A DNA stretch of 64,000 bases, from NCBI RefSeq assembly GCF_019399895.1, contig NC_091870.1, forward strand, positions 1,632,001 through 1,696,000, read 5' to 3'. Each line of letters starts with the position of its first letter. Position 1 is the first letter of the stretch. The DNA comes from Cardiocondyla obscurior. Taxonomy: Eukaryota > Arthropoda > Insecta > Hymenoptera > Formicidae. Under the pieces are notes generated by a model. That model saw only the letters and a program-made list of their open reading frames with translations. It did no database searches and had not been told where the DNA came from. The position numbers and the translations under genes are program-made. Below are positions 32,801-47,800 of this stretch, piece by piece.

Positions 32801-35800
32801 TCGATATGAAAACGTTTCGAAATACTAGTCGTTCCGTTTCCTTCATCGTGCGCACGATCGATTTCGCCATTGATTTAATGCGATTGTGAGATAAATCGGC
32901 AATAACTCCGGCGATCCACTTACGCTTGCCTCCCGCTGAGTATCGGCAGCCGTAATGGTAGCGCGGCACGGCCGGGAAACGTTATGAAATACTCGGGCTA
33001 AACCGAATAATCGTTAAATTCGCGGACAAGACCCACAAGCATTTAGAACTAATGAAACACAAGATATCGCCCGCGGCGATTAAATTTCATTTTAATTAAC
33101 CATCGCGGATATCGATTTCTCTTGGCTTAGGCGCGCGCGCTCGGGCTCCGAACTAATTTCGGCGAACGGAGAAGCGAAGGCGCAGTCGATTTTCTGCTGA
33201 CGGCTGCCGACTTTTCGCGAGCCTCGGCACGCGACTCGAGTCGGTTAATAATCCACGCAGATAGAAATCTGACACGAAAGCCGACGCGAGGAAGCTAGCT
33301 CGCAGCCGGCGTGTAAACGGCTCTTTAGGTCGCGGCCTGCGTTCTCGCGTGCTTCACGCTTCGCGGTGGCGAGAGGTTCGCGTATCCGTCGCGCATAGAT
33401 CTACATGTAATTGAGGCGTTCGACGGGGGGAGAAGCCCGTAATTCGCGAAGATAATTTACACCTATACGCGACGTAATACCGAAAGAGATACCTTTCTGA
33501 CAAATCGCAAAGCGTGACTTTATTCGCGGCGTGAAAAACCCATCGATTCGCGCGACAAAAAAAAAAAAAAAAAAAAAAAAATGTTATCAACAAAAATTGT
33601 TGATTCAAGCCTCGGTCGACGTTTATAAATTTTCCCACAAATGTCATGTTCTCGCCGAGCATCCCGGGGCCGGGGTGATTCGCCCCCCGGGAATAAACGT
33701 TCGTACGGATAAAACAACGGCGCGGGCATGATAATTTAATCTCGCAGGCACCTCGCCCCTGGCACGAGCGTACCCTACCGCTTCCCGGTCGGCGTACCGG
33801 GTCGTAATAAATTTCGATAAATCTCGTTGAAAATTCATAGCTAATCAAGGATTTAACGCGCGCGCTTTGAGCGCCGGCTAGGCATAAATTGCATTTTTTC
33901 CCGCGGGCTATCGTAACACTGAAATCCAACCTTAGCGGAAACCAAGCCAGCTAGCCAGCCAGCCAGCCAGCCAGTCAGCCTACAATCTATCCCTGATAAT
34001 GACCTATGCAACCGCGAATGGCTTACCGCCGATGCTGTTGAGAGAGGTCAAGCGAGAACACTAAATAAAATATTTCAGACAGAGAGGAAGTTTCATCGAT
34101 CGTAAATCCTATCGTCGTCGCTGCGCGTTATGAAATTACTCCCACCGGTGCAATCTCACCCGGCGTGACGGGCCAAGTGAACTGCAAAACAAGTTGGAAG
34201 CTCCACCCGAGAGGAGCGTGAACCAGCGTTGATCTTTAGCCTCAGATAAACTGCTATTTTGGCACCGCTGACGCCTCGGTCGACGCGTCTCGCCTCAAGA
34301 AAGCATTCCGTCGCTTTTCTCTCGCGCCTTCAGCGTTCCTTCGGTTCTATTTTCGCGCGCCGCACATCTCGCACGAGTTGCAAGAGTGTCGGTTTACCGT
34401 CACGGATATATTCATGTATTTAAACAGCCGCGTGTACCCGGCAATTAATTTCTCGCCCGAGCGTTAAAACGTTAGGGGGGAGGTGAAATTAATTGCGGAA
34501 AAAAATTCACTAAAAAATATGGGGCGCGCTGGCCAACTTTACCGTACCGTGAGTGGGTCCACATTCTCTTTCTGCGTAACTTTCGGAACTCCAGTGATGT
34601 TCAGCAGTGGAACGTAAGCTAATATTCTCAGAGCTCCACGTGCTAGGGCACACACCGCCCTGCACACGCCACCGGTTAAACCGCGCCCCGCTTTTAGAAT
34701 GTAATCCATCTCGAAAGGAATCTCCAATTAATCCTACGTACAATTCTCAGGTTTCAACTTCGTCACTATTTCCTCGGCTAATGTTACAATAAACGATCGA
34801 GATGCTTCTCTTTGTTATAAGCGAATCGTTTAGATAACCCGGAGATAATTATTCGTCAACAATTTGATTTTTTAAACAGCACAGTTGAAATTTAACATTG
34901 TTGCGAATATTGCAAGAAGTAGTAATTATTAAAAAAAAAAAATTTATAAACGGTTAGATATATATGCTGGCGTTCTTGTTGTATTTAGGGTCGAATCAGT
35001 CGGTTGATCGTTGGTATTATCTTTCGTTGGATGTCTTTACTTGACTTGTTTATCAGCGAGACGCGATGTTTTTAATCGAAAGAAGAACGTTACCGATATG
35101 TAACGAGCAGTTGCTCATGAAACTCGTAAAGAAAAAGTACATAGTAACTTACAAAAAAAAAAAGAAAGAAAGAAATCTATGTGTCGAAATTTATCTTTTT
35201 TATAATACATGAAAAATTTAAATAATAAAATTTAGTAAGAATTTTTTAAGAACTTAAATTTATAATTGTAATAAATGTAATCTATAAAATTACACAATTA
35301 ATATTACAATTCAAACATCTACATCGCGAAATAACGTGGCCAGTGTATACATCCAACGGTATGTCGCACATATCAGCCTCGTTAAATACGTCAAGTACGA
35401 ATTTATCGATCTATACTTAGAAAAGTGGAGATCGCTTCTATGTTCAGCTACGGATATTTCGCCATATTATATTAATAGAACTGAATCACCAAGCCAATAA
35501 TTTATTTTACGCAAAACCGTTCTACCGGCATTAAACGCGAAAAAGATCGCGATTTACATTCAACATCGAACGGCAAAATTACGTAACGCGAAATAAAATG
35601 TAGTGTTCGTATTATCCATCGTTAAGTAATTATTTTTAATAACGCAATATTTAGTTTAATTATTCCTTCCGCACGCCGGCTCGAAGTAATATATTTGCAG
35701 CAAAAACATTCTAAAATATCCGCAACGAAAAAAATGCCTCGACACCGGAAGACCTCGATCGTCCATGAATATTAGCATTATCGTAATTGCGACACTACCT

Positions 35801-38800
35801 TTATCACACGCGCACGCAAACACAAATGACAAGAACGAAGAGACCGAACCGTACTAACTGTTCGCCGTTGGCGAACTACTTGGAACAGACTACGAGTTCG
35901 GGGAGGGTTTATATAGAGGATCGTCCCACGTCTCCTAGCGAAAGAAGAGAAGCGAGAGTCACACGTCAGAAGAGAGAAAAAGAGAAGAAGAGAGAAACTC
36001 GAGAGAGGAATTAGTCACTAGCCACAGCAGCGAGTAACTAGAGACGTAAGGTAACACTTGCACGTACACTGAACGGACTAAATTCTACAGAAAATGTATT
36101 ACCGATTAATCAAATTGTTATTACAATATTTAAAATTAAGTTTAATAAACGAGAGAAAAAATTTATATTAAAAAAAAAAATTAATAATAATAACAAGTAT
36201 GTTTTTTTTTTTCTCGAGGAAAGGATTCGCTGTTTAATTATTTAAGATCGGTTTCGTTTAAAGCACGCAGTAAAATTAATCTAGGATATTAATACGTGCA
36301 ACTTTATCTCTGGAACAAAACTGGCGGAAGACGCATAACTTTACTCGGCCTTTAAATATTCACGCTTTTTCCGCGCGAAATGGCTTCGGAATACATATAA
36401 TTATACATAAGTGGACACGTCGTGCCGGTAGAGTCCGATTCCACGTAGATATCAACGGGGAAGAACGAAGAAAGCTGATCCGTGTCTTTGTATAACGGGC
36501 GGTTGCAAAGCTTTCGTGCGAGCAAGACGGTGAATCAGGGACAGAAGCGAACGAGGAGAAGGGAAAGCGCACTACCTACATGGTGAAACTAGGAAGAGAA
36601 AGATCCTTGAGCATACCGGAGATACAAGAGTGACAAAGTCCAGTAAAAGAAGCAAAGTTGACAGTAAAGAGGAGAGAAAAGGGGAGCCCGGTTCATTCTA
36701 GAAAACGCACAGCTGCTAACCAATGCGTCGCCGCGGACAAAAATTTACGCCGCAAAACCGCCGGCGCGTTTCTATTCTTGGACGACTGAGATAGAAAGAC
36801 AAGGAGACGAAGAGCGCTAAATGAAAGAAGCGGGTGGAACGACGACGGAAATATACATTTCTTCTTATTAGCATTGAATTTATTTCGCCTCTACCGCAGA
36901 CTCGCACGAATTTATATTCATGCGCGCAGTACAAATTTTATTTCTTTAAAATTAATTTATTTCCTTCGCTCTTCCCTTTTTTTATTTTTTTTATTTTTTT
37001 AAATGCTTTATAAATTTTTTCATACCGCAAACATTATCGCCTCTCATTTAGAAATAGATAGCACGTATCACGGTTCGAAGAAAGTGAATTGTCGCAACAA
37101 AGAGAACGTGCCTGCAGCAAAATAATACATCGCGTAATCCATTATTGGTGTAACGAAACGTCGTGCGATAAAAAACGTTCGATAAAACATTTTTATACAT
37201 CGATTCTGAAATAGCGTTCAGGAGGTAACAGACGTTTCTTCGAAAAGGCAATAGGCGATTTACGAGAGAGCAAATCGCGAAAGGGCACAGTCGTAGAAAT
37301 AGTTGGACAGCGTCCAAGCAAGCCGGGTTTATCGTGGACTTTATTGTTCCGCTTTTGTTGGTTGATACAAAACGCGCGAGAGCACGAATGTCGGAAGCCC
37401 GAAAATAATTCGCGGACGTCGTAAAGAATATTGTTGCGAACGACGACATAATTTCCGAATTCTCTCGAAAATCGGAGCGAGTACGTTTCGTTTATCATTG
37501 CGCTTCGGTGGGAGCTTATCAAATCCGCGACTGAAATAACGATGACGCGCGAGTCATGGAATAACCCCGATATCAATAAATGAAATTCGCCGAACGATCA
37601 CGTGAAATTGAGCGCTCGTTTCCTCCGACGAAGTATAATGTATGTACAAATTTATTCGAGAGGTCAATTTACTAAATTAAAACGTTGAATCTGCAGATAA
37701 ATAGACCGTTACGAAACCGGCGTCAAAATTAACTCTCAGGTTATTACGGAACCTCTGGCTGGAATACAGTAATTTAAAAAGAACCACCGTGTCTACATTG
37801 TGCAGTCTAAACACGAGATACACTCTTTTGGCACAGCTTCGATGCGGAATCGTTGGCGGCAGCATCGACTGCGAGCTTCAATATTATTCTTAGACGAAGA
37901 GGAAGAAAAAAAAGTTTACCAAGTGAGGCGTTCAAGAGGGATATCAAGAAAAGGTTCGAGCAGATGAAGTCGTCACTGTGTTAGAAGAAGTCAAATGACC
38001 CCTCATTATGAACATTCTAGTAATTACCGATAACGAAGAGAAACGGTACGTGTTAAATAACGAAGAAGCGCTACTTTCTAGTCGGTCTGTTGTAAAAAAA
38101 TAAAAAGAAAAAAAAAAAAAACTTTAAAACACGACAAACGCTGTCACATTACCACGTAAATGTGCTAAAAAAAAAAACTGTACAAGCTGGAAATTTAAAT
38201 ATATGAGTCGTTCCGAATAATACACTTCAATTAAGACTTCAAAATTCATGACGATTATTCGCGTCCGTTTCTATCGAATTGCACGCATGTATCTGCATGT
38301 CATCGTCGAGCGTCCGCGTGTTTCAGGGTTGAAATTTTTCGAGAGCACACCAGTGGAACGGTTACTCTCTGAATCGGAAGAGCATATTTCCGAAATAAAA
38401 GCGAGTCGAATCGTTTCCTGCAACGGGCAGGGATGCAAAACACATAAATCACATTTCAATTTTCGCTCGTTAGTCGAGCTTTTCCCCTCCCACCGCGCGC
38501 TATATCGATCAACCTGCCGGCGATACAGTCATAACGAATATGTCAGTAGTGTTTCACCTATTCAATTCGCAGTAATCCGCTTTTCGGATCAACCCTACCC
38601 TCCGCCTTACTTCACACACACATTCTCGACGCGACAAGGCAAAAAAAAAAAAAGAATAAAAAATAAAAATTTGAGGACTTGACGAGTGTATATTTTGACA
38701 CGTATGTCCACTCGGTGACGTAAAGTCGACGTTGAGACACTCAATTCTCATTTATACTTTGCGTACGCACGAAAGAGTTTGACTAACAAAGCGCATTTTT

Positions 38801-41800
38801 CTCGCGTCAAGGATATATTTTTACTCCCGCGACGAAATTCAAATGTAAGTAATAATAATTTTCAAATTACGTGTAAGTAAGTTAAGAAGCGATGGATTAA
38901 AAAATTCTTAGGGGAAAAGTGTTTTCGTAAGTAAATAATTAAACACGAGTCGTGAGGTATAGCACATCGGAGCGCATCGGTTGAGATTTATGTTTCATTT
39001 GATATTGGAAAGAAATCAAATCCTCCCGGACCTACGAGAAGCACGAATAATATGACCATTGCAGCACGTGTGAAATCTTGACTACGTGCAGTCAAGACGA
39101 GCTACCTTGCATAATTGAGAATCAGTATCGCGTTCCTCGAGCGCGTTTCTCGAGCACGTTTCTCGATGATGCTATAAGTACCAGAAACCACGTTCGCCGA
39201 TGAATATTGAACTATGGTCCAGTCTTTTTCACAGTTATCTCGTACGATTCTCCAAGGAAAAAGTGTTTCTGATATAAAAGCTTCAAAATACTTAAAGTAT
39301 TGACAAAAAAAAGACTTAAAAAAAAAAAAAAAAAAAAAACTTTTGTTAACCGATGTTTTAAATTTTAAATTGACGGAAAATATTTCCTACAAATATTATT
39401 CAAGTAATTTTTGTCGCGGCATTGACAACAGTATTTTACATATGTAAATTAGAATTGTAAAATAAGAATTAGGTAATTGCACGCGAAGGCGCGACGTGGA
39501 AACGATCATATCGCGGGGATTCGTTTCGCGATCACGTAAGTCTTTTATCGTTGTCCGCGAAAGGTTGAATCTGCGGTCGCGGGAAATCGGGAGAAATCCC
39601 GCTTAGCAATATTCCGACGATGTGAAACTCGGCAGAATGGCTCGCAATCTCGCAGGATTCGCTCCCGGGAGCAGAAACGAGGGGGAAGGCTCATCGATTC
39701 GAAACTGTAGCGAAAAAAGCCGCGATGGTTCAGCGCGAAGAAAACGGAGCGAAGGACTGATAAAGTGCAAACTGGAGCGAAAGATGGCCGTCGTGATCTA
39801 CAGACATAAATTCGCAATTCACCGAGTTCCTCGATCTTGGATGAGCAAAGAAGGAAAAGACATTGCCACGGCAAAAAAGCTTTTTGTAATCTTTGAAACG
39901 CGAGGTCAGTGATACTTGGTTCCCGAAGAGAGCAATATCTAAAGCAAATGACGAAATAAGTCGTGCTGCTTCTTCAACGATACGTGATTGCGCAACGGTC
40001 ACTTCGACGTCGCAAATAATGAAATAATACGTGAAATTTTCAACAAAACTTGAACCCATTCTCGGCGGACATAGCGACGGTCCCTCCAGTTTTTATATCA
40101 CAGAAAGACTAACTCTCATTTATCTTCTCTAAAAGAAACGCGCCTGTTTGCGACTAGAATTTTTATCCCGTTGAAATCGGCTCTCGCATGAAAGAATGAT
40201 AAAAGCTTGGGATTTTCGGGAACTCCGATTACAATCGCAATGTAATCTCGGTCGTCGAATAACACTTAAAGGGGAGCAACGTAAAACGAAAAGTCTTCGG
40301 CGACTGTTCTTCAATTTTATAATCCGATCTAATAAAAAAGAAAAAAAAAAAAACAAAGGAGAAAATCAATAAAAATATAAAGAACATTATCTGGAAAGCG
40401 AAGTAATGCCGTCACCTTCGCTCTCCATAATTCTCTCCATAAATTCCACAATTTCTTAATAAAATGATAAGGCACTTTGAGAGAAGCCAAGTAGCAGCAA
40501 AAAGGAATAATAAAGATCGCGACAGTTGCCCCCCCGATATCTCGCGAACTATGGGATCCGCATTTGGAAGTTACCGTACTTGGCAGTTTCGCAGGACGAA
40601 TCGCTCTCAAGCGAATGTGAGTTTCCGAGAGTGCCGACCTTCGCAATTCCGACCTTCGCGAGCCCAGGAGTTGCCCACGTTCGCGACCGAGGAAAGAAAG
40701 GGTACCTCGAATGGAAAACTCGTTATCGGGTGTCTCTCCCCCGTCGCTCGCCAAGCATTCTACGCGACTTTTAGAAATGCGCCAGGGGCCTTCGGACGCG
40801 AGAGCTTCACCTCGCGGGAAATCACGCGAACGTCAGGCTCGTCACATCCGGCCCGCAATTAACAGACGAACTTTTAATGAAATCGAACGTTCAATTCGCG
40901 CGATTCCTTTCCTCCTCTTTTCCCCTCCCCAGCCTTGTTCTTTTTCTTTCTGCTGCGAAGACATCTGCGAAAAACCGCGAGCTGGGGGGAGATTTATCGG
41001 CGTGCACAGCCGCGACACGATTCAATTCCACAGCGGCAAAATTAATTAATAGTAATTAACGGCGTATCTTCCAAATTAATTATCGATATTATTATTGTCA
41101 TTACGGCATTCGTCCCGAGCGATCGCTTTTAAACTATTCGCTCGTAGTATCTTGCTTACGCGTATGTGACGAACATCGAACTGTAATCCCGATTAACGCT
41201 AAGCTTATTAATAATTGCGATATTTGTGATAGATGATACGCGTGGGAAATGATCGGTGTGTGCCGTGTATGTTAATCGATAATTATCACACGTTCCGAGA
41301 CACTTCCGCGCGATATAACATTTTTCACCGGCGCGGCGAGAAAGAGAGGAGAGGCAGGAGACCTTTATTAGCGCATTACGGAGTAGTTAGATGAATCGCA
41401 GGCACGTAAAAGCCGGCAAAGGCCATACCCATTACTCGACCGGGCGCCGATTCCGCCGTCTTCCGCGTTCGTTGAATAAAGAGCGGAATCTCGTGCCGCA
41501 AGATATCACCCGAACGTGCATTTCCACCGATCCGACTTACAAAAATATGTTTCTTACGCTTCTTCGCAAGAACGCTCGTAAAACGTAGCAAGAACGCCGG
41601 CTTAGCCGACGCTCATTCGCCATCCTTAAATCCAGCCGCATTTGATGTTTATACGATGCTTAAGAGAAACGGCAGGCATGCAGAAAATACTTTACATCTC
41701 GTACCTTTTTCTCGCGCACGGCGCGAAAAAAAAACCAAGAAAAAAAGAAAAAAAAAATCTGTCATCGTATTACACAATTTTGCCGAGAAGAGGCTGTCGG

Positions 41801-44800
41801 TTGCATCAAAAACCGCGAGTTAAGCGCGATCAATCTTTCCTAAAATACGAGTCCGGAAGCTGCCGCATCGCGGCCTCCTCGCGATTCGATTAATACGCGA
41901 AGAGGAATCGCGCAAAGTCTTTTGTTCGCATTCGAGAATGGATCGAATCTCACGGCGGCACGGTCGCCGAATGCGAAAAGCCCTGGTAGCCCCGTCGGTC
42001 GGCATGGCAACAGCTCCGAGCGTCCCGGCGTCGGGACGCTCGATACTAGACGACGACGGCCGTGGCGGTAGCGGCGGTGATGGTGGTAGCGGTGGTGGCG
42101 GTATCGGCAATGACGACGACGACGACGACGACGCCCAAATCCGAAAGGACGAGTTGCGCGATAGGCGCTTAGACGGGGTGGATACTCGCCGCCGCGTAAT
42201 CGCGGAGATCGCGATTCGCACGCGATCGTGCCCTACGGAATTGCCTAACCCCTCGGGCCCTTGGAATACGTGCGTGGGCGCCGCGGGGTCTCGCTACGAT
42301 GGCAACGACACCCCGCAAAACAACGTTACGCGAAAATGACAGTCCGCGGGCACACGGGGTGCCGATCGTCGGCTCTCACTTTGCCCGCGACCTCGGTTCG
42401 AACTTTACTCGAATAAAAGTAGCCTTTCTGATCAATATACTTGAAGCTATCTTCCTTAACAACGCCGCGCAAATATTTAGCCTTCGATATAATTTTCAGT
42501 CACGGAATAATTTAACTTTGTAACATAGTTGACCTCGACGTAAGACATTTTTTTTTCTTTTTTTTATACCTACGCGCTCCACGTGATATGGTAGAAAATA
42601 CGTTCGTAAGAAATACACATTTTTATCAGCGCCGGCGTTGACGCATTGGTATTATTAAAGTGTGTCAGAAAAAAAAAATATGCCATAGAAGACGTAAATA
42701 AGAAAAATACCGGCGAGGAAATAAAAACGAGTCACATTTTAAATTCATGCTCGACGAAAATTTCTGCGCGGCAACAGTCTTTAAATTGGCACGCTCCGGC
42801 TAAATTTAAACCGCGATTAATAATAAATGAGGAAAGCGTGACGAGGTCTTTTTTAATCACCACAGTTCAGTGAGGAAAAAAAAAAAAAAAAAAAGAGCAG
42901 ATAAATTACTCGTGACAATGAGCAGTATACTTTTTATTCCGTCCGGCGATACCAATCTGTTTATGAACGTCGGTATATCTTTCGCGCATTTGCAAAATTA
43001 GTTTTCCTGGCTTGCGCGCCGGCACGCATTTGTTTCCTTGTTTCGTTCTCTTCTATACTCCGTCGCTTCTTCCGGTATAGTTGCGAGAGTAAATTGGAGT
43101 CGTTGCCGGGAGAAACGCTCTTTCATCAAAACGTGCGGCTCCTTCCTGGGTTATGGCATGAGCGATACGTAGTCTTTTTTTTTTTCCCCTTTGCTTGTTC
43201 TAGGAGGGGATGCACTTGATTACCTTCCCCGAAGGAAACCCTTCTTTCACGACCGTCTGCTCTCGATCACCTCATTTACATTATAAAGTTTCTCAAAAGG
43301 CACACGTGTGCCTCTAAAGATAAGGATGTAGGAAGAAAATACGCAATTACGTTTGTTCTCGAGTTCGTTGGATCATTCCGACAATAAATTTCGACGATTC
43401 AAGAACTGTCCTATCCCACGTCATTTTTCAATGCCACGCATCTGCGATATTTTTTATTTCCCCGCGTTTAAAGTTTCCGGATCGAACCTTTTCATAGAAA
43501 TTGAAGGAGGAGGCGGGAGTTTCGATCTGATAGATTTCGAGTAACGGCCAGAAATTGCCCGACAGAAATTTTCTTCTGTTGACCGTGAGTCTCGTTATCA
43601 ATCGTGACGAAAAGAGCGAAGTACGGACTAGACCAATATTTGTCAGGAAGACTGGTCGCAAGATTATAGACACCCATAAACTCGTCGCTCTACTTATATA
43701 ACGTCGTATAAGTTTGCGGAAACGTTCCGTACCTTCACGGAAATTAACGTCATGTTCCACTTATTTCTCGTATCTAATAATAATAATATTGTAATATCGA
43801 ATAAAATATTTTACTTATCGAATAAAATATTAAAGAGAAAAAAAAAAAAAAAAAAGAAGTATTTTAATGTCATCTATAATCATGCACGTTATATTCTTGC
43901 TAAAACTTTTCAAATGTAATTTTAAACGACACAGCCGATCGACTGATTAAAACGTATAATGAAACATTTGCCGCTGACAGCAAAAATTCTTCTGATAATC
44001 TGTTTAAATTCGAACAACCTACGGATGGCTTTTCGAACACGTTCGAGAAGAGAACCTTCGACAATTTTGGCCGCTCGCCAGACACTCCGAGTCTGATTAG
44101 CTTGTAATTGCGTATTGTTTTCCCGAATGAAGTAAGACGAAACCGAATAACAGACGAGAAGGGAAGGAACGGAACACAAAGGGGAACGAGATAATGTCAA
44201 GCTTCGAGTTCTTGAAATCTGTGAAAGATTGCTCTCCTCGGAGAACTCTCCTCCTCGAGAGACTACTTGCCTCGGTAATGACGAAGGAAACCACGAAATA
44301 GCAGAAAACGATTCAACGGCATTAGAATCATTCAGTTAGCGAACTAAAATACTTTGATTAGAGCAAATTTAAATTAGCATAGCTAGAATTATTTAGCGAC
44401 GCTGAATGAATAATAAAACTTTTTAATGTCGTGAAATTAAATGTCATCTACTTGGAGAAATAATAAAAATTATATTTAAATCCTTCATTTTTCATGAAGT
44501 AAAATTTATAATCTAGCGCGAGATTTTAACATTCCCTACGAGATCTTAAAGAACGGCTATCGATCGTTCCGACTTCGTAACACGATCCCGTCGTCTGCGA
44601 GTGAGAACGACGGGCGAAAATATTGCGTGGAAAAGGTGGCCATCGGCATGCGTCTTTCACGCGCGGATCATCGAAGGGGTCGAGGGCCTGAAGGTCCTTT
44701 GAACGCGGTCATGCACCTCTTTTGTGTCTCGTCACAATAAAGAGTGGACCCTTCTCCAACTTCCTTTTTCCATTTCACCTTCTCGCCGCGGTTTTTTAAC

Positions 44801-47800
44801 GGAATGTCAATCGACGGCGCAAGTACCCGCGCGCGCGTTGAAAAGTGATCGTTAGAGCCTCGGTATCTCGTTAACTTTCCATCATTCTCGGCTCGTTAAG
44901 CATCCCTTGAAATTTTGTAGAGGCGTAAACGCGTGCTCAATGCCAAAGCAAGATTCGGTAACATACACCGTGACCTTGGTACCTTTCCGAACAATATTAA
45001 TCGACTCGCGAACGTAACGGGGCGCGCCTTTGTAAGTTTCCGCGCGGAAAAATTTCGCTCCATCACCGAACGAGGAAGCAGTTTGTTTGCTTAATTTCCG
45101 CGATCAAAAAGTTTGGCTCGTGGCTGCGGGAATTCACCTGCCGGTAAACTTTCCTTCGTTCACAATCCCGAGATCTTTACGATAGGTGGAATTTAAATAG
45201 ATGGAAAAAATTTCTCGCAAAGTCTGACGGGCGAAATCGGTAGCTCGAACATTACCATGAATAATGGCCGGAAAACAACTCTCGGAGAGAGAGAAAAAGA
45301 GGAAAAAAGAGAAAAAAAATGTCAGGGAAATATAAGAAATTATGCCACTGCTTTGACGCTTTCAGGATATCCGTGAAATTCCGCGAACAGAGAAGGAAAG
45401 TTCAGCTCAATAGAAGCGAAGCACTATGTGTCGACTCTATCTGAATTTATGCGAGTTTCGAGCTTTTCATTTCACCTGTCGCATTGCTTCTGACCACGCG
45501 CTTCCGAACGAAGGCTTCATAACTGAAAACGAAATGCGATTGACGACGACACGTAAGAACACCATTCAGACGTCGGTACGTTAGCCAGAGGCGAGTCCTA
45601 TATTGTTATACTTATAGGGCACAAACGAAGAATGAGAAAAAATGTGCCCTTATTCTATTTTTCTTAAACTCCAACCCAACACATGCAGCGTGCAGCATCG
45701 ATTCTTTTCATTCAAACGCTAATTTTATTTTTTTTTTTTTTTTTTCGTGAATGACGTTAATAACTTTACGTTACGCAGAGTTCTCTTTATGGTTCGAATA
45801 TATTTTCACGCGAGATCCCTCGGAAAAGTAAAAAAATCACTGAAGCACGAGGAAATGCCGTTTCAAGAATACATATGCGCGAACGCGATACTTCATCAGG
45901 GGAAATGGACGGCACGACTCGGAGGATGAATTTCATCGGAGCCATTAGGGATGAAATCGAACCGAGCAGGACATCACCGCAATACTTTTCGCCGCGTATG
46001 AAAACCGGTTCTGAATCACAGTCCGCGGCTGTCACTACTGTCGTAACGGTCTTACTCTTTACTCTCCCTGTGCATCGACGAAGTTGCACGCATCGTTGCA
46101 TGTGCAATGCCCTGACGGATTTACAACCAAGGACAGACCGCGCTCTGTCACGCGGCAGGAACAGGATCACAACGTCGCGCCGCGTAGAAAGCGAATATCA
46201 GAATCAAGTGATTCTCTGATTACAAATTTACCGGAAAGCGAATTTACGATAGTAAATCATATTAATACAATTACAGTAATAAATTAATAAATTAAATTTA
46301 TATCAAAAACATTTGAACTGTCGGCCCATCGTGCGCAATAATTAAAATAATAATTAAACGTCTCCAGATACATAAAAATGGATCATAGAGGCGTATTTTA
46401 ATTTAACTAAAAACACAATCTTATTTTTTTTTCTTGCCTCTGTTGCCGTTCAAAGATATGCTTACGCATCACGGCCAGCGACCTTCTCTTCCAAAATAAA
46501 ATACGCATACAACGCCTCGAGATTGCACGTCACACGCCTGCCTGCTCTCCATGTATGTTACGGAAGCTCAAAAAAAAAAAAAAAAAAGAAAAAAAGAGAA
46601 TGAAAAACTGTGCAACTGACAAGCAAGAAATACAGAATGAAACAAAGTCGTTCTTCGTGCGTAAGGTTGGCCTTAACCCTCGCACAGGTGTTTTCTCTCT
46701 TCCGAAAGGTGAGTCACGCGAGCCTGGCTAACTCAGCTCACGAGAGCTCTTTTCCCCTGCACTTTCTGACCGTTGTACTCTCCATCTAACACAGTCCACT
46801 CACGCACGTACCGTGCGATACTAATTAATACCACTCGGTCGCCCCGCAATGAAAGTCACGGCGACGGTCGAAGTTCGGGGAACGAGTAAAGAATGAGTCG
46901 CACGGCCACACCCTGGAACATGCGGCGGCATTGTGCGCGAGGGTATCAGAGACAATGTCACATTCAGACTTTCGAGAATGAGGGTTGTCTCACGCTGGGC
47001 CCCGAAAGAGATCTGAAGTGTCCGTACGGTGATCGCGTCATTGACAAAAACAACTCTGCTCGAAATGAGAGAAGCACTTCCCGATACTTCAAGGGGAATG
47101 TAACATCTCTAAAAACAGCCGCTAACTTGAGCCGAAAGAAAATCTCAAACGGAACTCTTTCTCTGAATAAAACGAAGGATTGTTTTCGAACCACCGCCCG
47201 TTACGCTCTCAAAAAAGAAAAAAAAAAGAAGTTTGATTTTAATCTTGTCGATACTCGAAAAATGTAATTTTAATTTGTAATAAAAATGTGGACATTTATT
47301 TTTGTATTACTTTATATTGTAATAATATTTAATTCGCAAATATCACGGATAAAATTATCGTAATTCTTTTGTATTTGCCGACGTCGGCACGAGCCGCTGC
47401 TGCACGTTGTTGATAACCGAAAAGAAGATTATAATTACATGACAAATAACAGCTGTGAAACTAATTACCCGCGTGTTTTTACGTGAGAATCAAATTAATG
47501 AATTCAATCGAGCATCCGTCCAATCCAACTTCTCCGACCTGTTAACTTCGTTATCTGAATAATTTACTAGCAACGCGGCCGCGATAAAGGCGCGGTCCCG
47601 AGAGCTAAAAATAAATGGGCATGGTATTTAATAATCCGTCCGATATTATAACTCATCGCGATATAAATTCGCTTAATCGAGCTCTTCTCGCGCGCGTGCT
47701 CAGCTCCGGACCGCTCTCATCCTCGATTCTCGCCCGACGTTGGTCATGTTTGCAGTTAAAGCCATACGCGATCATAAATAAGCGGGGCGACGACGTGCAA

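Larger units (their letters stand above)
36001..44500 (-). other. Akap200 intron 3, part 2
   Basis: Non-coding as far as I can see. An A run lies at 39318-39340 and a further A-rich run near 42875-42894. A GC-rich block at 41940-42330 contains a perfect hairpin and triplet repeats (listed separately). Open frames such as 41938-42339 are repeat-driven and not called. Confidence 0.5.

Noticed and set aside
41938..42339. 133-codon frame with Gly/Ser and poly-Asp
   Set aside because: Driven by GGY and GAC triplet repeats; no splice context or homology.
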